Below, piece by piece: positions 16,821-25,460 of a DNA stretch of 64,000 bases (the stretch's first letter is position 1; each line of letters begins with the position of its first letter). The notes under the pieces were generated by a model, which was not told the DNA's origin, searched no databases, and saw only the letters and a list, made by a program, of their open reading frames with translations. The stretch lies in NCBI RefSeq assembly GCF_007018965.1, contig NZ_VJYZ01000004.1, positions 124,001 through 188,000 of the forward strand, given 5' to 3'. Source of the DNA: Paracoccus marinus (GTDB lineage: Bacteria > Pseudomonadota > Alphaproteobacteria > Rhodobacterales > Rhodobacteraceae). The position numbers and the translations under genes were made by a program.

Positions 16821-19000
16821 CCGATTTCACCATGCAGAAGGGCGACGACGGCGTCGCCGTCATCACCTGGGACGTGTCCGGCAAGTCGATGAACGTGCTG
16901 TCCTTCGACGGCGCGGGCGAGCTTGACCGCCTGATGGACGACGCGCTGGCCGACGATGCCGTCAAGGGGATCGTCATCACCAGCGGCAAGGACGACTTCG
17001 CCGGCGGGATGGACCTGAACGCCATCGCCGACATGAAGGACGCGGGCGGCGCGCAGGGCGTGTTCGACGGGGTCATGAGCCTGCACGCGCTGCTGCGCAA
17101 GATCGAGCGCGCGGGCATGGACCCCAAGACGCTCAAGGGCGGCAAGCCCGTCGCCGCCGCGCTGACCGGGACGGCGCTGGGGATCGGGCTGGAACTGCCG
17201 CTGGCCACGCACCGCATCTTCGCCGCGCCCAAGGGCAAGATCGGCCTGCCCGAGATCAACGTCGGCATCTTCCCCGGCGGCGGCGGCACCACCCGCCTTG
17301 CGCGCAAGCTGGGCGTGCTGGCGGCCGCGCCGTTCCTGCTGGAAGGCAAGCTGAGCGATCCGGCCGCCGCGAAGTCGGCGGGGCTGATCGACGAGGTGGC
17401 GGACGATCCGGTCGCCGCGGCCAAGGAGTGGGTGCTGAAGGCGACCGACGCCGACATCGTCAAGCCGTGGGACGCCAAGGGCTTCAAGATGCCCGGCGGC
17501 ACGCCCTATCACCCGGCGGGCTTCACCACCTTCCTCGGCGCCGCGGCGATGGTCCACGGCAAGACGCTGGGCGTCTATCCGGCGGCCCGCGCGCTGCTGA
17601 GCGCGGTCTACGAAGGCTCGCTGGTGCCGTTCGACACCGCGCTGAAGATCGAGGCGCGCTGGTTCACCCACGTGCTGATGAACCCGTCCTCGGGCAACAT
17701 GATCCGCAGCCTGTTCATCAACAAGGGCGCGCTGGAAAAAGGCGCGAACCGTCCCTCCGTGCCCGACCAGACCGTGCGAAAAGTCGGGATCCTGGGCGCG
17801 GGCATGATGGGCGCCGGGATCGCCTATGTCAGCGCGAATGCCGGGATCGAGGTCGTGCTGATCGACGCGGCCCAGGATGCGGCCGACCGCGGCAAGGCCT
17901 ATTCCGAAGGGCTGCTCGACAAGGGCGTCAGCCGCAAGAAGGTCACCGAAGAGAAGAAGGCCCAGGTCCTCGGCCGCATCAACGCGACGACCGATTACGC
18001 TGCGCTGGAAGGCTGCGACCTGATCGTGGAAGCCGTGTTCGAGGACGTGGGCATCAAGGCCGACGTGACGAAAAAGGCCGAGGCGGTGATCCCGGCGGAC
18101 GCGATCTTCGCCACCAACACCTCGACCCTGCCGATCGGCGAGCTGGCCAAGGCGTCGTCGCGCCCCGACCAGTTCATCGGCATCCACTTCTTCAGCCCGG
18201 TCGACAAGATGCTGCTGGTGGAAATCATCCGCGGCGCCCAGACCGGCGACGTGGCGGTGGCCAAGGCGCTCGACTTCGTGCGCCAGATCCGCAAGACCCC
18301 GATCGTCGTCAACGACGCCCGGTTCTTCTATGCCAACCGCTGCATCATCCCCTACATCAACGAGGGCGTGCGGATGGTCGGCGAGGGGGTGAACCCCACG
18401 CTGATCGAGAACGCGGCCAAGATGATGGGGATGCCGCTGGGGCCGCTGCAACTGATCGACGAGACCTCGATCGACCTCGGCGTGAAGATCGCCAAGGCGA
18501 CCAAGGCGGCGATGGGCGGCGAGTATGTCGATGCGGACGTGGACGACGTCATCTTCTGGATGGCCGACCAGGGCCGGATGGGCAAGAAGTCCAAGTCGGG
18601 CTTCTATGCCTATGACGAGGCCGGCAAGCGGCAGGACCTGTGGGAAGGGCTGGACGCGCAGTTCCCGCGCGCCGACGGCCAGCCGGACCTGACCGATGTG
18701 CAGCAGCGGCTGATGTTCGTGCAGGCGCTGGAGGCGGTGCGGGCGCTGGAACAGGGCGTGCTGACCGACATCCGCGAGGGCGACGTGGGCGCGATCCTGG
18801 GCTGGGGCTTCGCGCCGTGGTCGGGCGGCCCGTTCGGCTGGCTGGACATCCTGGGCGCCGAACGCGCGGTGGAAGTGACCGAACGGCTGGCCGCCACCTA
18901 CGGCGACCGCTTCACCCCGCCGGCGCTGCTGCGCGAGATGGCGGAAAAGGGCGAAAGCTTCTACGGCCGCTTCGGGCCGCAGGCGAAGCAGGCCGCCTGA
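16817..19000 (+). CDS. 3-hydroxyacyl-CoA dehydrogenase/enoyl-CoA hydratase (FadB-like)
   Basis: A 727-residue bifunctional beta-oxidation enzyme. Residues 1-190 are a crotonase domain with the oxyanion-hole segments (GGMDLNAIADMKD and GIGLELPLATHRIF). Residues from about 315 are the NAD-binding 3-hydroxyacyl-CoA dehydrogenase (VGILGAGMMGAGIAY, IGIHFFSPVDKMLLVEII with the catalytic His), followed by the C-terminal dehydrogenase domains. It hydrates enoyl-CoA and oxidises 3-hydroxyacyl-CoA, feeding the upstream thiolase. The start ATG 16817 overlaps the second cupin stop by ATGA. A hairpin terminator lies at 19079-19109. Confidence 0.93.
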   Translation: MTDFTMQKGDDGVAVITWDVSGKSMNVLSFDGAGELDRLMDDALADDAVKGIVITSGKDDFAGGMDLNAIADMKDAGGAQGVFDGVMSLHALLRKIERAGMDPKTLKGGKPVAAALTGTALGIGLELPLATHRIFAAPKGKIGLPEINVGIFPGGGGTTRLARKLGVLAAAPFLLEGKLSDPAAAKSAGLIDEVADDPVAAAKEWVLKATDADIVKPWDAKGFKMPGGTPYHPAGFTTFLGAAAMVHGKTLGVYPAARALLSAVYEGSLVPFDTALKIEARWFTHVLMNPSSGNMIRSLFINKGALEKGANRPSVPDQTVRKVGILGAGMMGAGIAYVSANAGIEVVLIDAAQDAADRGKAYSEGLLDKGVSRKKVTEEKKAQVLGRINATTDYAALEGCDLIVEAVFEDVGIKADVTKKAEAVIPADAIFATNTSTLPIGELAKASSRPDQFIGIHFFSPVDKMLLVEIIRGAQTGDVAVAKALDFVRQIRKTPIVVNDARFFYANRCIIPYINEGVRMVGEGVNPTLIENAAKMMGMPLGPLQLIDETSIDLGVKIAKATKAAMGGEYVDADVDDVIFWMADQGRMGKKSKSGFYAYDEAGKRQDLWEGLDAQFPRADGQPDLTDVQQRLMFVQALEAVRALEQGVLTDIREGDVGAILGWGFAPWSGGPFGWLDILGAERAVEVTERLAATYGDRFTPPALLREMAEKGESFYGRFGPQAKQAA

Positions 19001-19045
19001 CCCCGAAGGCCGCCCTACGGAAAAGGCCGGGCCCTGCGGCCCGGC

Positions 19046-19080
19046 CTGCCTCCGGCGGGGATATTTCGGCAAAGAAGAAG
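19046..19080 (+). repeat. Dispersed GC-rich intergenic element, copy D
   Basis: Contains CCTCCGGCGGGGATATTT followed by CGGCAAAGAAGAAG, almost identical to copy B. It lies 46 bases after the FadB-like gene, in the same orientation, between convergent gene ends, and runs directly into the terminator hairpin. Confidence 0.7.
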
Positions 19081-19109
19081 CGCGCCGCGGTTGTCCGGGG
19101 CGCGCTTTT
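19079..19109. terminator. Rho-independent terminator between convergent genes
   Basis: AGCGCGCC pairs with GGCGCGCT, followed by TTT on the plus strand; on the minus strand the stem is followed by CTTCTTC. It closes the beta-oxidation unit and may also serve the PfkB kinase gene, which ends at 19120 on the other strand. A second GC stem (GGCCGGGC...GCCCGGCC, near 19025-19046) precedes it. Confidence 0.7.
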
Positions 19110-19119
19110 CGTTTGCGGG

Positions 19120-20121
19120 TCAGACGAGGCCCTCGTCCCGGAACAGCGCCATCACGTCGCGGTCGGGCCGGGCGCCGAGATGGGAGATGACCTCGGCCGC
19201 CGCGATGCAGCCCATGCGGCCCGCGACCGCCAGCGGCTTGCCGGTGGCAAGGCCGTAGATCAGCCCCGCCGCGAACTGGTCCCCCGCCCCGGTTGCGTCC
19301 ACCGGCGTGATGCGGTGGACCGGGGCGGTGACGCGCTCGCCCTCGCGGATCAGGATCGCGTCCTCGCCCGAGCGGGTGCAGATCACCGTGCCGCAATCGG
19401 CGGCGGCCAGCGCCAGCGCGGTGTCCAGATCCTCGACCTGGTAGAGCGCCTGCCATTCGTGGATGTTGCCGATGACGTAGTCCATCGGCCCCGCGACCAG
19501 CCGGCGGAAGTCGGCGCGGTGGCGGTCGACGCAGAACGGATCGCTGAGCGCGATCCCCGCCTGCCCGCCCGCCGCGTGGCAGGCTGACGCCGCCTTGAGG
19601 AACGCAGCCTTTCCCTTGGGCTTGTCGAACAGGTAGCCTTCGAGAAAGAGCCAGCTCCCGCCCGCGAACAGCGCCGGGTCCACGTCCCCCTCGTCCAGTT
19701 CGGCCGAAATGCCGAGATAGGTGTTCATCGACCGCTCGCCGTCCGCCGTGACGAGGATGATCGAGCGCGAGGTCGGAAGCTCCGCCCCGCTCACCGGGGC
19801 GTTCACGAAGTCGGTGCCGTCGGCGGCCGTCGCGTCGGCATAGCCGCGGCCGAGGTCGTCGTCGGCGACCCGGCCGATGAAGGCCGTCGTCTGCCCCAGC
19901 CGGCCGATTCCGGCCAAGGTGTTCGCCACCGACCCGCCCGGCACCAGCCGCGACGCATCGCGGCCAGCGTCGAGCGCGGCGGTCAGCACCTCGGCCCGCG
20001 CCTGGTCGATCAGCTGCATGATGCCCTTCTGGACGCCGAGCGCCGCGAGGCTCGCGTCGTCCGCCGGGCCGATCACGTCCATGACCGCGTTGCCGATGCC
20101 GATGACCTGATGTGCCGCCAT
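19120..20121 (-). CDS. PfkB-family kinase, probable adenosine kinase
   Basis: A 333-residue PfkB/ribokinase-family kinase. The N-terminal GIGNAVMDVIGPADDASL and the GGSVANTLAGIGRLGQ segment bind the sugar moiety. The C-terminal DATGAGDQFAAGLIYG is the PfkB signature 2, with the catalytic Asp. Proteins of this branch in Rhodobacterales are usually annotated adenosine kinase, which phosphorylates adenosine to AMP. The substrate is inferred from overall resemblance; a fructokinase or inosine/guanosine kinase cannot be excluded. It is transcribed alone, convergent with the FadB-like gene. Confidence 0.82.
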   Translation of the reverse strand: MAAHQVIGIGNAVMDVIGPADDASLAALGVQKGIMQLIDQARAEVLTAALDAGRDASRLVPGGSVANTLAGIGRLGQTTAFIGRVADDDLGRGYADATAADGTDFVNAPVSGAELPTSRSIILVTADGERSMNTYLGISAELDEGDVDPALFAGGSWLFLEGYLFDKPKGKAAFLKAASACHAAGGQAGIALSDPFCVDRHRADFRRLVAGPMDYVIGNIHEWQALYQVEDLDTALALAAADCGTVICTRSGEDAILIREGERVTAPVHRITPVDATGAGDQFAAGLIYGLATGKPLAVAGRMGCIAAAEVISHLGARPDRDVMALFRDEGLV

Positions 20122-20181
20122 GATGAACCCCTGCTGTGTCCGACCGACCTTTGCAGCGTGCGGCGCCCCGCGGCAAGCGGG

Positions 20182-20919
20182 TCAGGGGTCGGTCGTCTTG
20201 GGCTCGTAGGGGCAGATGTCGCGGATCGGGCAGATCGGGCAGCGCGGGCGGCGGGCCTGGCAGATGTAGCGGCCGTGCAGGATCAGCCAGTGATGGGCGT
20301 TGCCCTGGAACTCGGCCGGCACGTTGTCCTCGATCGCGCGCTCGACCTCGACCTCGTCGCGTCCGGGGGCAAGGCGGGTGCGATTGCCCACGCGGAAGAT
20401 GTGGGTGTCCACCGCCTGCGCGGGGATTGCCCAGATGCAGTTGAGGACCACGTTCGCCGTCTTGCGGCCCACGCCCGGCAGCGACATCAGCGCCGCGCGC
20501 GACGATGGCACCTGCCCGCCGAAGTCGTCCAGCAGGCGCTGCGACAGTGCGACGACGTTGCGCGCCTTTTGGCGGAACAGGCCGATGGTCTTGATGTGCT
20601 CGGTCACGCCCTCGACGCCCAGCTGCACCATCGCCGCGGGGTCGGGCGCCGCGTCGAAAAGCGCGGGCGTCGCGCGGTTCACGCCTGCATCCGTGGCCTG
20701 CGCCGACAGCGCCACCGCAACCAGCAGCGTGAAGGCGTCATGGTAGAGAAGCTCGGTTTCCGGCTGCGGGTTGGTGTCGCGCAGCAGCTGGAACGCGCGG
20801 ACCTGCAATGGATAGGGCAGCGGCGCGGGCAGGCGCGCCCCGGGCGTCTGGCGCGGCTTGCGCGGCTTGCGCGGCGGCGGGGTGGGTGACGGCGGGCTTG
20901 CGGGGGTGGGGCTGGCCAT
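20182..20919 (-). CDS. nth: Endonuclease III
   Basis: A 245-residue bifunctional DNA glycosylase/AP lyase for oxidised pyrimidines. The helix-hairpin-helix LPGVGRKTANVVLN carries the catalytic Lys, VDTHIFRVGNR the catalytic Asp, and CQARRPRCPICPIRDIC the four Cys of the [4Fe-4S] cluster (C-x6-C-x2-C-x5-C). Compared with E. coli Nth (211 residues) it has an N-terminal extension of about 35 residues rich in Pro, Lys and Arg, which may bind DNA or be unstructured. It is transcribed alone, 60 bases upstream of the kinase gene on the same strand. Confidence 0.95.
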   Translation of the reverse strand: MASPTPASPPSPTPPPRKPRKPRQTPGARLPAPLPYPLQVRAFQLLRDTNPQPETELLYHDAFTLLVAVALSAQATDAGVNRATPALFDAAPDPAAMVQLGVEGVTEHIKTIGLFRQKARNVVALSQRLLDDFGGQVPSSRAALMSLPGVGRKTANVVLNCIWAIPAQAVDTHIFRVGNRTRLAPGRDEVEVERAIEDNVPAEFQGNAHHWLILHGRYICQARRPRCPICPIRDICPYEPKTTDP

Positions 20920-21105
20920 CTGCCGGTGATGCCCCGCGCGGCGCGCCCGCGCAAGCGCGGAGCCACCGCGCCGGGGCCAACACCTTGACGCGACGGCCGG
21001 ATTTCCGCCGATCCTGTTTTCGTGACGAAACCTTATCGCCGGGCCACAGTTTCAGTCCGGAATGGTGCGGCCATGCGCCGCGGCAGGATGGAAAGGAACC
21101 ACCAC

Positions 21106-21795
21106 ATGATGTCTCGCCTCTCGCTTCTGGCCGCAGGTGCCAGCATGGTTGCGCTCGGCGCCTGTACGACCCCGATGGGAACCACGGGCGGCACCGCTGC
21201 CGTGGGCACGCCCCCCGGCGGCATGTCGCGCGCGCAGCAGGGCGCGATCGCGGGTGCCGCGACCGGCGCGATCCTGGGCGCCGTGCGCGACAGCGACGGC
21301 AACAACAAGGCGCGCGACGCGGCGCGGGGCGCCATCGTCGGCGGTCTGGCCGGCGCGGCGGTCGGTGCGACGCTGGATGCGCAGCAGCGCGCGCTGCAGT
21401 CGCAGATCGCAACGCCGGGCGTGCAGGTCGTCAACACCGGCACCACGCTGAACGTGGTCCTGCCCGAGGGCGTGCTGTTCGCCACCGACAGCGCCGCCGT
21501 GTCGGGGCCGGCCCAGTCGGACCTGCTGGCCGTCGCCCAGAACCTGCGCCAGTACCCGAACTCGACCGTGCAGGTCATCGGCCACACCGACAGCACCGGC
21601 GAGGCCGCCTATAACCTGCAGCTGTCGCAGCGCCGCGCGCAGTCGGTCGCCAACATCCTGATCGCGGGCGGCGTGCAGTCGCAGCGGATCGCGGCGGGCG
21701 GCCAGGGCGAAAGCCAGCCGGTCGCGTCGAACGACACCCCCGCCGGACGGTCGCAGAACCGCCGGGTGGAAATCATCATCCGCCCGAACCGCTGA
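21106..21795 (+). CDS. OmpA-family outer-membrane lipoprotein with glycine-zipper region
   Basis: A 229-residue protein. A lipoprotein signal peptide ends in the lipobox LGAC (Cys about 20), followed by a Gly/Ala-rich glycine-zipper-like section (GAIAGAATGAILGAV and GAIVGGLAGAAVGATLDA, about residues 45-95). The C-terminal OmpA/peptidoglycan-binding domain (about residues 110-229) has VIGHTDSTGEAAYNLQLSQR and GQGESQPVASNDTPAGRSQN, containing the Asp and Arg that hold meso-diaminopimelate. It should tether the outer membrane to peptidoglycan. ATG 21106 is preceded by AAGGA. Two stem-loops follow. Confidence 0.88.
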   Translation: MMSRLSLLAAGASMVALGACTTPMGTTGGTAAVGTPPGGMSRAQQGAIAGAATGAILGAVRDSDGNNKARDAARGAIVGGLAGAAVGATLDAQQRALQSQIATPGVQVVNTGTTLNVVLPEGVLFATDSAAVSGPAQSDLLAVAQNLRQYPNSTVQVIGHTDSTGEAAYNLQLSQRRAQSVANILIAGGVQSQRIAAGGQGESQPVASNDTPAGRSQNRRVEIIIRPNR

Positions 21796-21805
21796 CGCGG
21801 CTGCG

Positions 21806-21828
21806 GGGGGCCGGATCGCCCGGCCCCC
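21806..21828 (+). terminator. GC-rich stem-loop after the OmpA-family gene
   Basis: GGGGGCCGG, loop ATCGC, CCGGCCCCC, ten bases after the stop codon. There is no T-tract, so it may be a processing or stabilising hairpin rather than a terminator by itself. Confidence 0.5.
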
Positions 21829-21850
21829 GTTCGCCCCCGTTCGCCTACGC

Positions 21851-21895
21851 ACGACAAGAAAACCCCGGACCGCTGGCCCGGGGTTTCCTTGTCGT
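21851..21895. terminator. Large bidirectional terminator between ompA-like gene and FO operon
   Basis: An 18-base inverted repeat with one mismatch: ACGACAAGAAAACCCCGG against CCGGGGTTTCCTTGTCGT, with a 9-base loop. The inner stem AAACCCCGG/CCGGGGTTT is perfect and gives a T-run on both strands. It ends transcription of the OmpA-family gene and of the minus-strand FO operon, which stops at 21929. Confidence 0.75.
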
Positions 21896-21928
21896 GCAGC
21901 GCCGCCGGTCGCGTCGGCGCGAAGGACG

Positions 21929-22498
21929 TCAGTTCAGCTGGTGCGAGAGGTTGTCGATGGCCCGGTCGATGCCGGCGCTGCGGTCGGATGCGCCCGACTG
22001 CGCGGCCAGCACCTCGGACGCGGCGGCGATCGCCACCTGCACGGCACGGTCGCGCACCGCGCGGACCGCGTCCGATTCCGCCGAGGCGATCTGATCCTCG
22101 GCAGCCTTCAGGCGGCGCTGGATCGAATCCTCGAGGTCGGTCTTGGCCTTGGCGGCGTGGGCCGTCGCCTCGCGCTTGGCGTTCGCGACGATCTCGTCGG
22201 CCTGCCCCGCGACGTCGCGCTGCCGGCGCTCGTAGCTGGCATAGATCTCCTGCGCCTCGTCGCGCAGGCGGCGCGCCTCGGCCAGGTCGGCGCGGATGCC
22301 CTCAGCCCGGGTGTCCAGCATCTTGCCGATCCGCGAGGGGACGCGGAAATACAGCAGGATGCCCACGAACAGCAGGAACCCCAGCAGCACCACGAAGTCG
22401 GTGTTGCGAAGCGAGACGAAGGGGCCGGTCGCCGCAACCGCCGGCGACGCGAGAACCGCGCCGAGAGCGCCCAGCAACAGGGTGGAACGGGCGATCAT
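21929..22498 (-). CDS. atpF: ATP synthase FO subunit b
   Basis: A 189-residue subunit b. After a signal-like N-terminus ([13 protein letters not shown]) there is one membrane helix ([17 protein letters not shown], about residues 35-52), then a long charged helix (residues 60-160) that forms the peripheral stalk with b'. It is the last gene of the operon atpI-atpB-atpE-b'-b. Its ATG 22498 overlaps the b' stop by ATGA, so the two stalk subunits are translationally coupled and made in equal amounts. The F1 genes are not in this window. Confidence 0.93.
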   Translation of the reverse strand: MIARSTLLLGALGAVLASPAVAATGPFVSLRNTDFVVLLGFLLFVGILLYFRVPSRIGKMLDTRAEGIRADLAEARRLRDEAQEIYASYERRQRDVAGQADEIVANAKREATAHAAKAKTDLEDSIQRRLKAAEDQIASAESDAVRAVRDRAVQVAIAAASEVLAAQSGASDRSAGIDRAIDNLSHQLN

Positions 22499-23565
22499 TG
22501 CGAGGCTCCCTTCATGCGTTTGTCCACGGCCTGGCCCAGCGTGCCCGCGTCGGGCTGGCCGCCGAAGGTGCGGACCAGTTCCGCCGCGACGTCCGAAGCC
22601 ACCGTGCGGGCGTCGGTTTCGGCGGACGCGCGGATCTCGCCGATGCGACGTTCGGATTCGACCGTGCGGGCAGAGATTTCGGCATCGGCCTTGGCGATCG
22701 CCGCGTCCAGTTCGCCCTGCATCTCGGCCCGGTTCGCGGCGACGATCTTGTTCGCCTCGGCCCGGGCGTCGGCCAGCGCCTTGTCATAGGCGGCCTCGGC
22801 GTCCTTGGCCTTCTGCTTGAAGTCCTCGGCGGCCATCAGGTCGTTGGTCATCAACCCCTGCCGGTCGGCGAGGATGCGGTTGATGCGCGGCAGCGCCACC
22901 CGCGACAGCGCAAAGTAGATCAGCGCCAGCGCGACCAGCAGCCAGAAGATCTGGTTGCCGAAGGTCGAGAAGTCGAGCTGCGGCATCCCGGCCGACGCGG
23001 CCGCGTCGTGGGCACCGGCCGCGGCCGCGCCGTGCGCGTCGGCGCCAGCCACGACGTGGGTCGCGGCGCCGTGCGCGCCGTCGACGACGGCGGTCGTGGC
23101 GTGATCGGCGGCCACGGGCGCGTGGCCCATCCCGACCTCGGGGACGGCGGGGGCAGTCGCGGCGCCGGTCGCGTCCGGGACGACGATCGCGTCGGTGGCA
23201 TGCGCCTGCGGGTCGGTCGTGACGACGGCGGCGGGCGCTTCGGCGACAGGCGCTTCGACGACGGGCGTTTCGACGACAGGCGCTTCGACGACCGGTGCGT
23301 CGACGACCGGTGCGTCGACGACGACAGGCGCGCCCGTCGTGGACAGGTTCGCCGCAGGCAGGTCGGGTGCGGGAACCTCGGCGATCGGCGCGTCGGACCC
23401 GGCAGCCGCGTCCGTGGCCGGGGTGGAGTCATAGGTGATGGTCACGGGCGACGCCGGGGGCGCGTCCGCGGGGGCTTCGGTCAGGGGCACGGTGTACGTG
23501 CTGACCGGACCCGGGGGGGTCGTTCCGACCGCGGCTGGGGCGGTCTGCTGCAAAAGGCTGATCAT
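22495..23565 (-). CDS. ATP synthase FO subunit b' with a long repetitive N-terminal extension
   Basis: A 356-residue protein whose last 164 residues are an ordinary subunit b': [20 protein letters not shown] opens it, the membrane helix lies at about residues 205-222, and a long stalk helix follows. Residues 1-192 are an Ala/Val/Pro/Thr/Asp-rich extension with no predicted fold, including tandem five-residue repeats of the type [10 protein letters not shown] (about residues 82-110) and His/Gly/Ala-rich stretches. In b-type subunits the N-terminus faces the periplasm. I keep ATG 23565 because the frame is open, the repeats are in this frame and the gap to atpE is then only 95 bases. Normal b' proteins are about 160-190 residues. 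Confidence 0.87.
   Translation of the reverse strand: MISLLQQTAPAAVGTTPPGPVSTYTVPLTEAPADAPPASPVTITYDSTPATDAAAGSDAPIAEVPAPDLPAANLSTTGAPVVVDAPVVDAPVVEAPVVETPVVEAPVAEAPAAVVTTDPQAHATDAIVVPDATGAATAPAVPEVGMGHAPVAADHATTAVVDGAHGAATHVVAGADAHGAAAAGAHDAAASAGMPQLDFSTFGNQIFWLLVALALIYFALSRVALPRINRILADRQGLMTNDLMAAEDFKQKAKDAEAAYDKALADARAEANKIVAANRAEMQGELDAAIAKADAEISARTVESERRIGEIRASAETDARTVASDVAAELVRTFGGQPDAGTLGQAVDKRMKGASQ
23234..23323. repeat. Six 15-bp tandem repeats within the b' gene
   Basis: Six consecutive 15-base units begin at 23234, 23249, 23264, 23279, 23294 and 23309, with consensus GGCGCTTCGACGACA on the plus strand. They encode the APVV(D/E) pentapeptides of the b' extension. The period is a multiple of three, so copy-number changes would keep the frame. 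Confidence 0.85.
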
Positions 23566-23660
23566 GTCCTGTCCCTAGCCGGCGGTTGTGGCCTGCAGAT
23601 TACAATCGGGTGAGGGGTCTTTCGACGCCCCCACCCAAAAGCAAGGAGTTGGCGCGGGGA

Positions 23661-23915
23661 TCAGGCTGCGAACAGCAGCAGCAGCGCGACGAGGAACGAG
23701 AAGATGCCGAGCGCTTCGGCAAAGGCCATGCCGATGAACAGCGTCGCGGTCTGCGAGGCGGCGGCCGACGGGTTGCGCAGCGCGCCCGACAGGTAGTTGC
23801 CGGCAACGTTGCCCACACCCATCGCGGCGCCGGCCATGCCGATGCAGGCCAGGCCCGCGCCGATGTACTTGCCCCAGTCGGCGGATGCCACGGCGGCGAC
23901 GACTTCGTTTTCCAT
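23661..23915 (-). CDS. atpE: ATP synthase FO subunit c
   Basis: An 84-residue proteolipid of two membrane hairpin helices. The polar loop with RNP ([11 protein letters not shown], about residues 44-53) contacts F1. The ion-carrying carboxylate is Glu67 in [15 protein letters not shown] on helix 2. Helix 1 has the GxGxG-like series [22 protein letters not shown] for close packing of the ring. It lies between atpB (60 bases upstream) and the b' gene (95 bases downstream). Confidence 0.96.
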   Translation of the reverse strand: MENEVVAAVASADWGKYIGAGLACIGMAGAAMGVGNVAGNYLSGALRNPSAAASQTATLFIGMAFAEALGIFSFLVALLLLFAA

Positions 23916-23975
23916 GCGTAAAGCTCCTTGAGGGTATGGAAAGGAAATTGGTGGACTGATGCGGACCGCGGCCCG

Positions 23976-24773
23976 TCAGTGGGCGGGATGCAGCGCGTCC
24001 TTCAGGTAGACGCAGGTCAGCATGGTGAACACATAGGCCTGGATGACGGCGACCAGCACTTCCAGCGCGTACATCCCGGTGATGGCGACGATGGTGACCG
24101 GCGACACGGCGGCGATCGCGGCAAAGGCGGCGAACACCTTGATGACGGCGTGGCCGGCCATGACGTTGCCCGCAAGTCGGATCGAGTGGCTGACGGGGCG
24201 CACGAAGTACGAGATCACCTCGATCACCGCGAGCAGCGGGCGCATCGCCAGCGGCGCGGACTTGACCCAGAAGAGGCCCAGGAAGTCCGACCCGTTCTTA
24301 ACGAAGCCCAGGATCGTCACGCCGAAGAACACCAGCAGCGCCAGCACCGCCGTCACCGCGATGTGCGAGGTGGTCGAGAACGACATCGGCAGCAGGCCGA
24401 GCAGGTTCGCAAACAGGACAAAGCAGAACAGGGTAAAGACGTAGGGGAAGTATTTCAGGCCGTCGCGGCCCGCCACGTCCTCGACGATCTTGTGGACCAT
24501 GCCGTAGCTCAGCTCGGCCATCGACTGGACCCGCGACGGGATCAGCGCGCGGCCGCGGGTGCCCAGCACGAACAGCGCCGTGATGGCCAGCACCGCGAGC
24601 ATCAGCCACAGGGTCACGTTCGTCGGCTCGAACCAGCGCAGGCAGCCGTCGGTCACACCCGTCGCGGCGTCGCAGGTGCCGGGCACGATGTCGCGGAACA
24701 GCGGCCGGACGATGAACTGGTCCATCGGGTGGAAAACCAGGCCCGTTGCTTCGCCATGCGCTTCAGTCGCCAC
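23976..24773 (-). CDS. atpB: ATP synthase FO subunit a
   Basis: A 265-residue subunit a that forms the proton half-channels against the c ring. The essential Arg is in [20 protein letters not shown], and the last helices have [21 protein letters not shown] choose the GTG at 24773 ([20 protein letters not shown]), because upstream codons belong to the repetitive atpI tail in another frame. The start overlaps the end of atpI by 11 bases, so translation is probably coupled. Confidence 0.94.
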   Translation of the reverse strand: MATEAHGEATGLVFHPMDQFIVRPLFRDIVPGTCDAATGVTDGCLRWFEPTNVTLWLMLAVLAITALFVLGTRGRALIPSRVQSMAELSYGMVHKIVEDVAGRDGLKYFPYVFTLFCFVLFANLLGLLPMSFSTTSHIAVTAVLALLVFFGVTILGFVKNGSDFLGLFWVKSAPLAMRPLLAVIEVISYFVRPVSHSIRLAGNVMAGHAVIKVFAAFAAIAAVSPVTIVAITGMYALEVLVAVIQAYVFTMLTCVYLKDALHPAH

Positions 24774-25212
24774 GCTGCGTCCCCTTCGTCCCTTCCGGCT
24801 CTGCCGGCGTTGTCCCTGCCGGCTCTGCCGGCGTTGTCCCTGCCGGCGGTGCCGGCGCAATCTCTGCCGGCTGTCCCGGCGCGGGTTTCGGCGCGCCCGT
24901 CATCTCGGCCGCCGTCCGCATCATCGTCTTCACCCCGGCCGCAAAGCCCAGAAGGATGAACAGGACCAGCAGGATCGGCGTGGTGCCGAACAGCTGGTCA
25001 AGCCCGTAACCGATGCCGAAGCCGATCCCCAGACCGGCCACCAGCTCGATCACCATCCGCCAGGCCTGGTTGGCCTGCTGGTATTTCTCGCCTTCCCGCG
25101 ACATCGGTTCCACGCCGCGCGTCCGGGCCAGCCGATCCTCGAGCGCGCGCAGGCGCTCGGCGTCGCGGCGGCGTTCGGCGTCGTGCTGGCGATCCTCTGC
25201 CACGCGCGGCAT
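24763..25212 (-). CDS. atpI: ATP synthase assembly protein AtpI with repetitive C-terminal tail
   Basis: A 149-residue AtpI (Atp1/AtpI family), a small membrane protein that helps assemble the c ring. The N-terminus is a charged helix ([19 protein letters not shown]). Residues about 47-100 hold two membrane helices, with [20 protein letters not shown] and [20 protein letters not shown]. Residues from about 115 are a Pro/Ala/Thr/Glu tail with repeats of AGTTPAEP. The start ATG 25212 precedes the family-like N-terminus. It leads the FO operon. Confidence 0.88.
   Translation of the reverse strand: MPRVAEDRQHDAERRRDAERLRALEDRLARTRGVEPMSREGEKYQQANQAWRMVIELVAGLGIGFGIGYGLDQLFGTTPILLVLFILLGFAAGVKTMMRTAAEMTGAPKPAPGQPAEIAPAPPAGTTPAEPAGTTPAEPEGTKGTQRGD
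24797..24868. repeat. 24-bp tandem repeats at the 3' end of atpI
   Basis: Two identical 24-base units (24797-24820 and 24821-24844, starting GGCTCTGCCGGCGTTGTCCC) and a third degenerate unit (24845-24868). They encode the AGTTPAEP octapeptides of the AtpI tail, immediately before the overlap with atpB. Confidence 0.85.
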
Positions 25213-25355
25213 CCCCTGTCGGTTGCGGTGCTGATAGGGGTGCTGCGCGCACGAGTCAACCGGAACGGACGATCTCGTAAGTGGCTGATTTCGTTGGATC
25301 GGCGTAAACGGCCAATGCCGCATCCGCTTGCGGACCGGCCGCCGAGCCGTCATCA

Positions 25356-25373
25356 TTCAACCGCACAGTTGAA
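25356..25373. promoter_or_regulatory. Inverted repeat, likely ArsR-type operator
   Basis: TTCAAC-CGCACA-GTTGAA, perfect 6-base arms, in the region between atpI and the ArsR gene. ArsR/SmtB-type regulators bind inverted repeats of this size over their own promoters, so autoregulation is plausible. Effects on atpI are possible because the gene is divergent. Confidence 0.5.
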
Positions 25374-25460
25374 CGTGAAGGCCCCGCCCTGTCCGATCCC
25401 GACCCCGGCCCCGACACCCCGCCCCACCGCGCGGCCGAGCTTGACGCCGTCTTTTCGGCG

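Noticed and set aside
16760-20176. A 1138-codon minus-strand frame opposite the FadB-like and PfkB genes
   Set aside because: A GC-driven shadow frame. It crosses two genes on different strands and an intergenic terminator, and encodes no known domain.
20984-21020. TTGACG upstream of the OmpA-family gene as a sigma-70 promoter
   Set aside because: No acceptable -10 element lies at 16-18 bases; reported nowhere as a feature.
23234-23323. The 15-bp repeats in the b' gene as a CRISPR array
   Set aside because: Units are contiguous without spacers, short, and in frame with a coding sequence.
22495-23565. Frameshift or gene fusion as the cause of the long b' protein
   Set aside because: One continuous frame, in-frame repeats and a normal operon gap to atpE argue for a genuine extension; no second domain family is visible.
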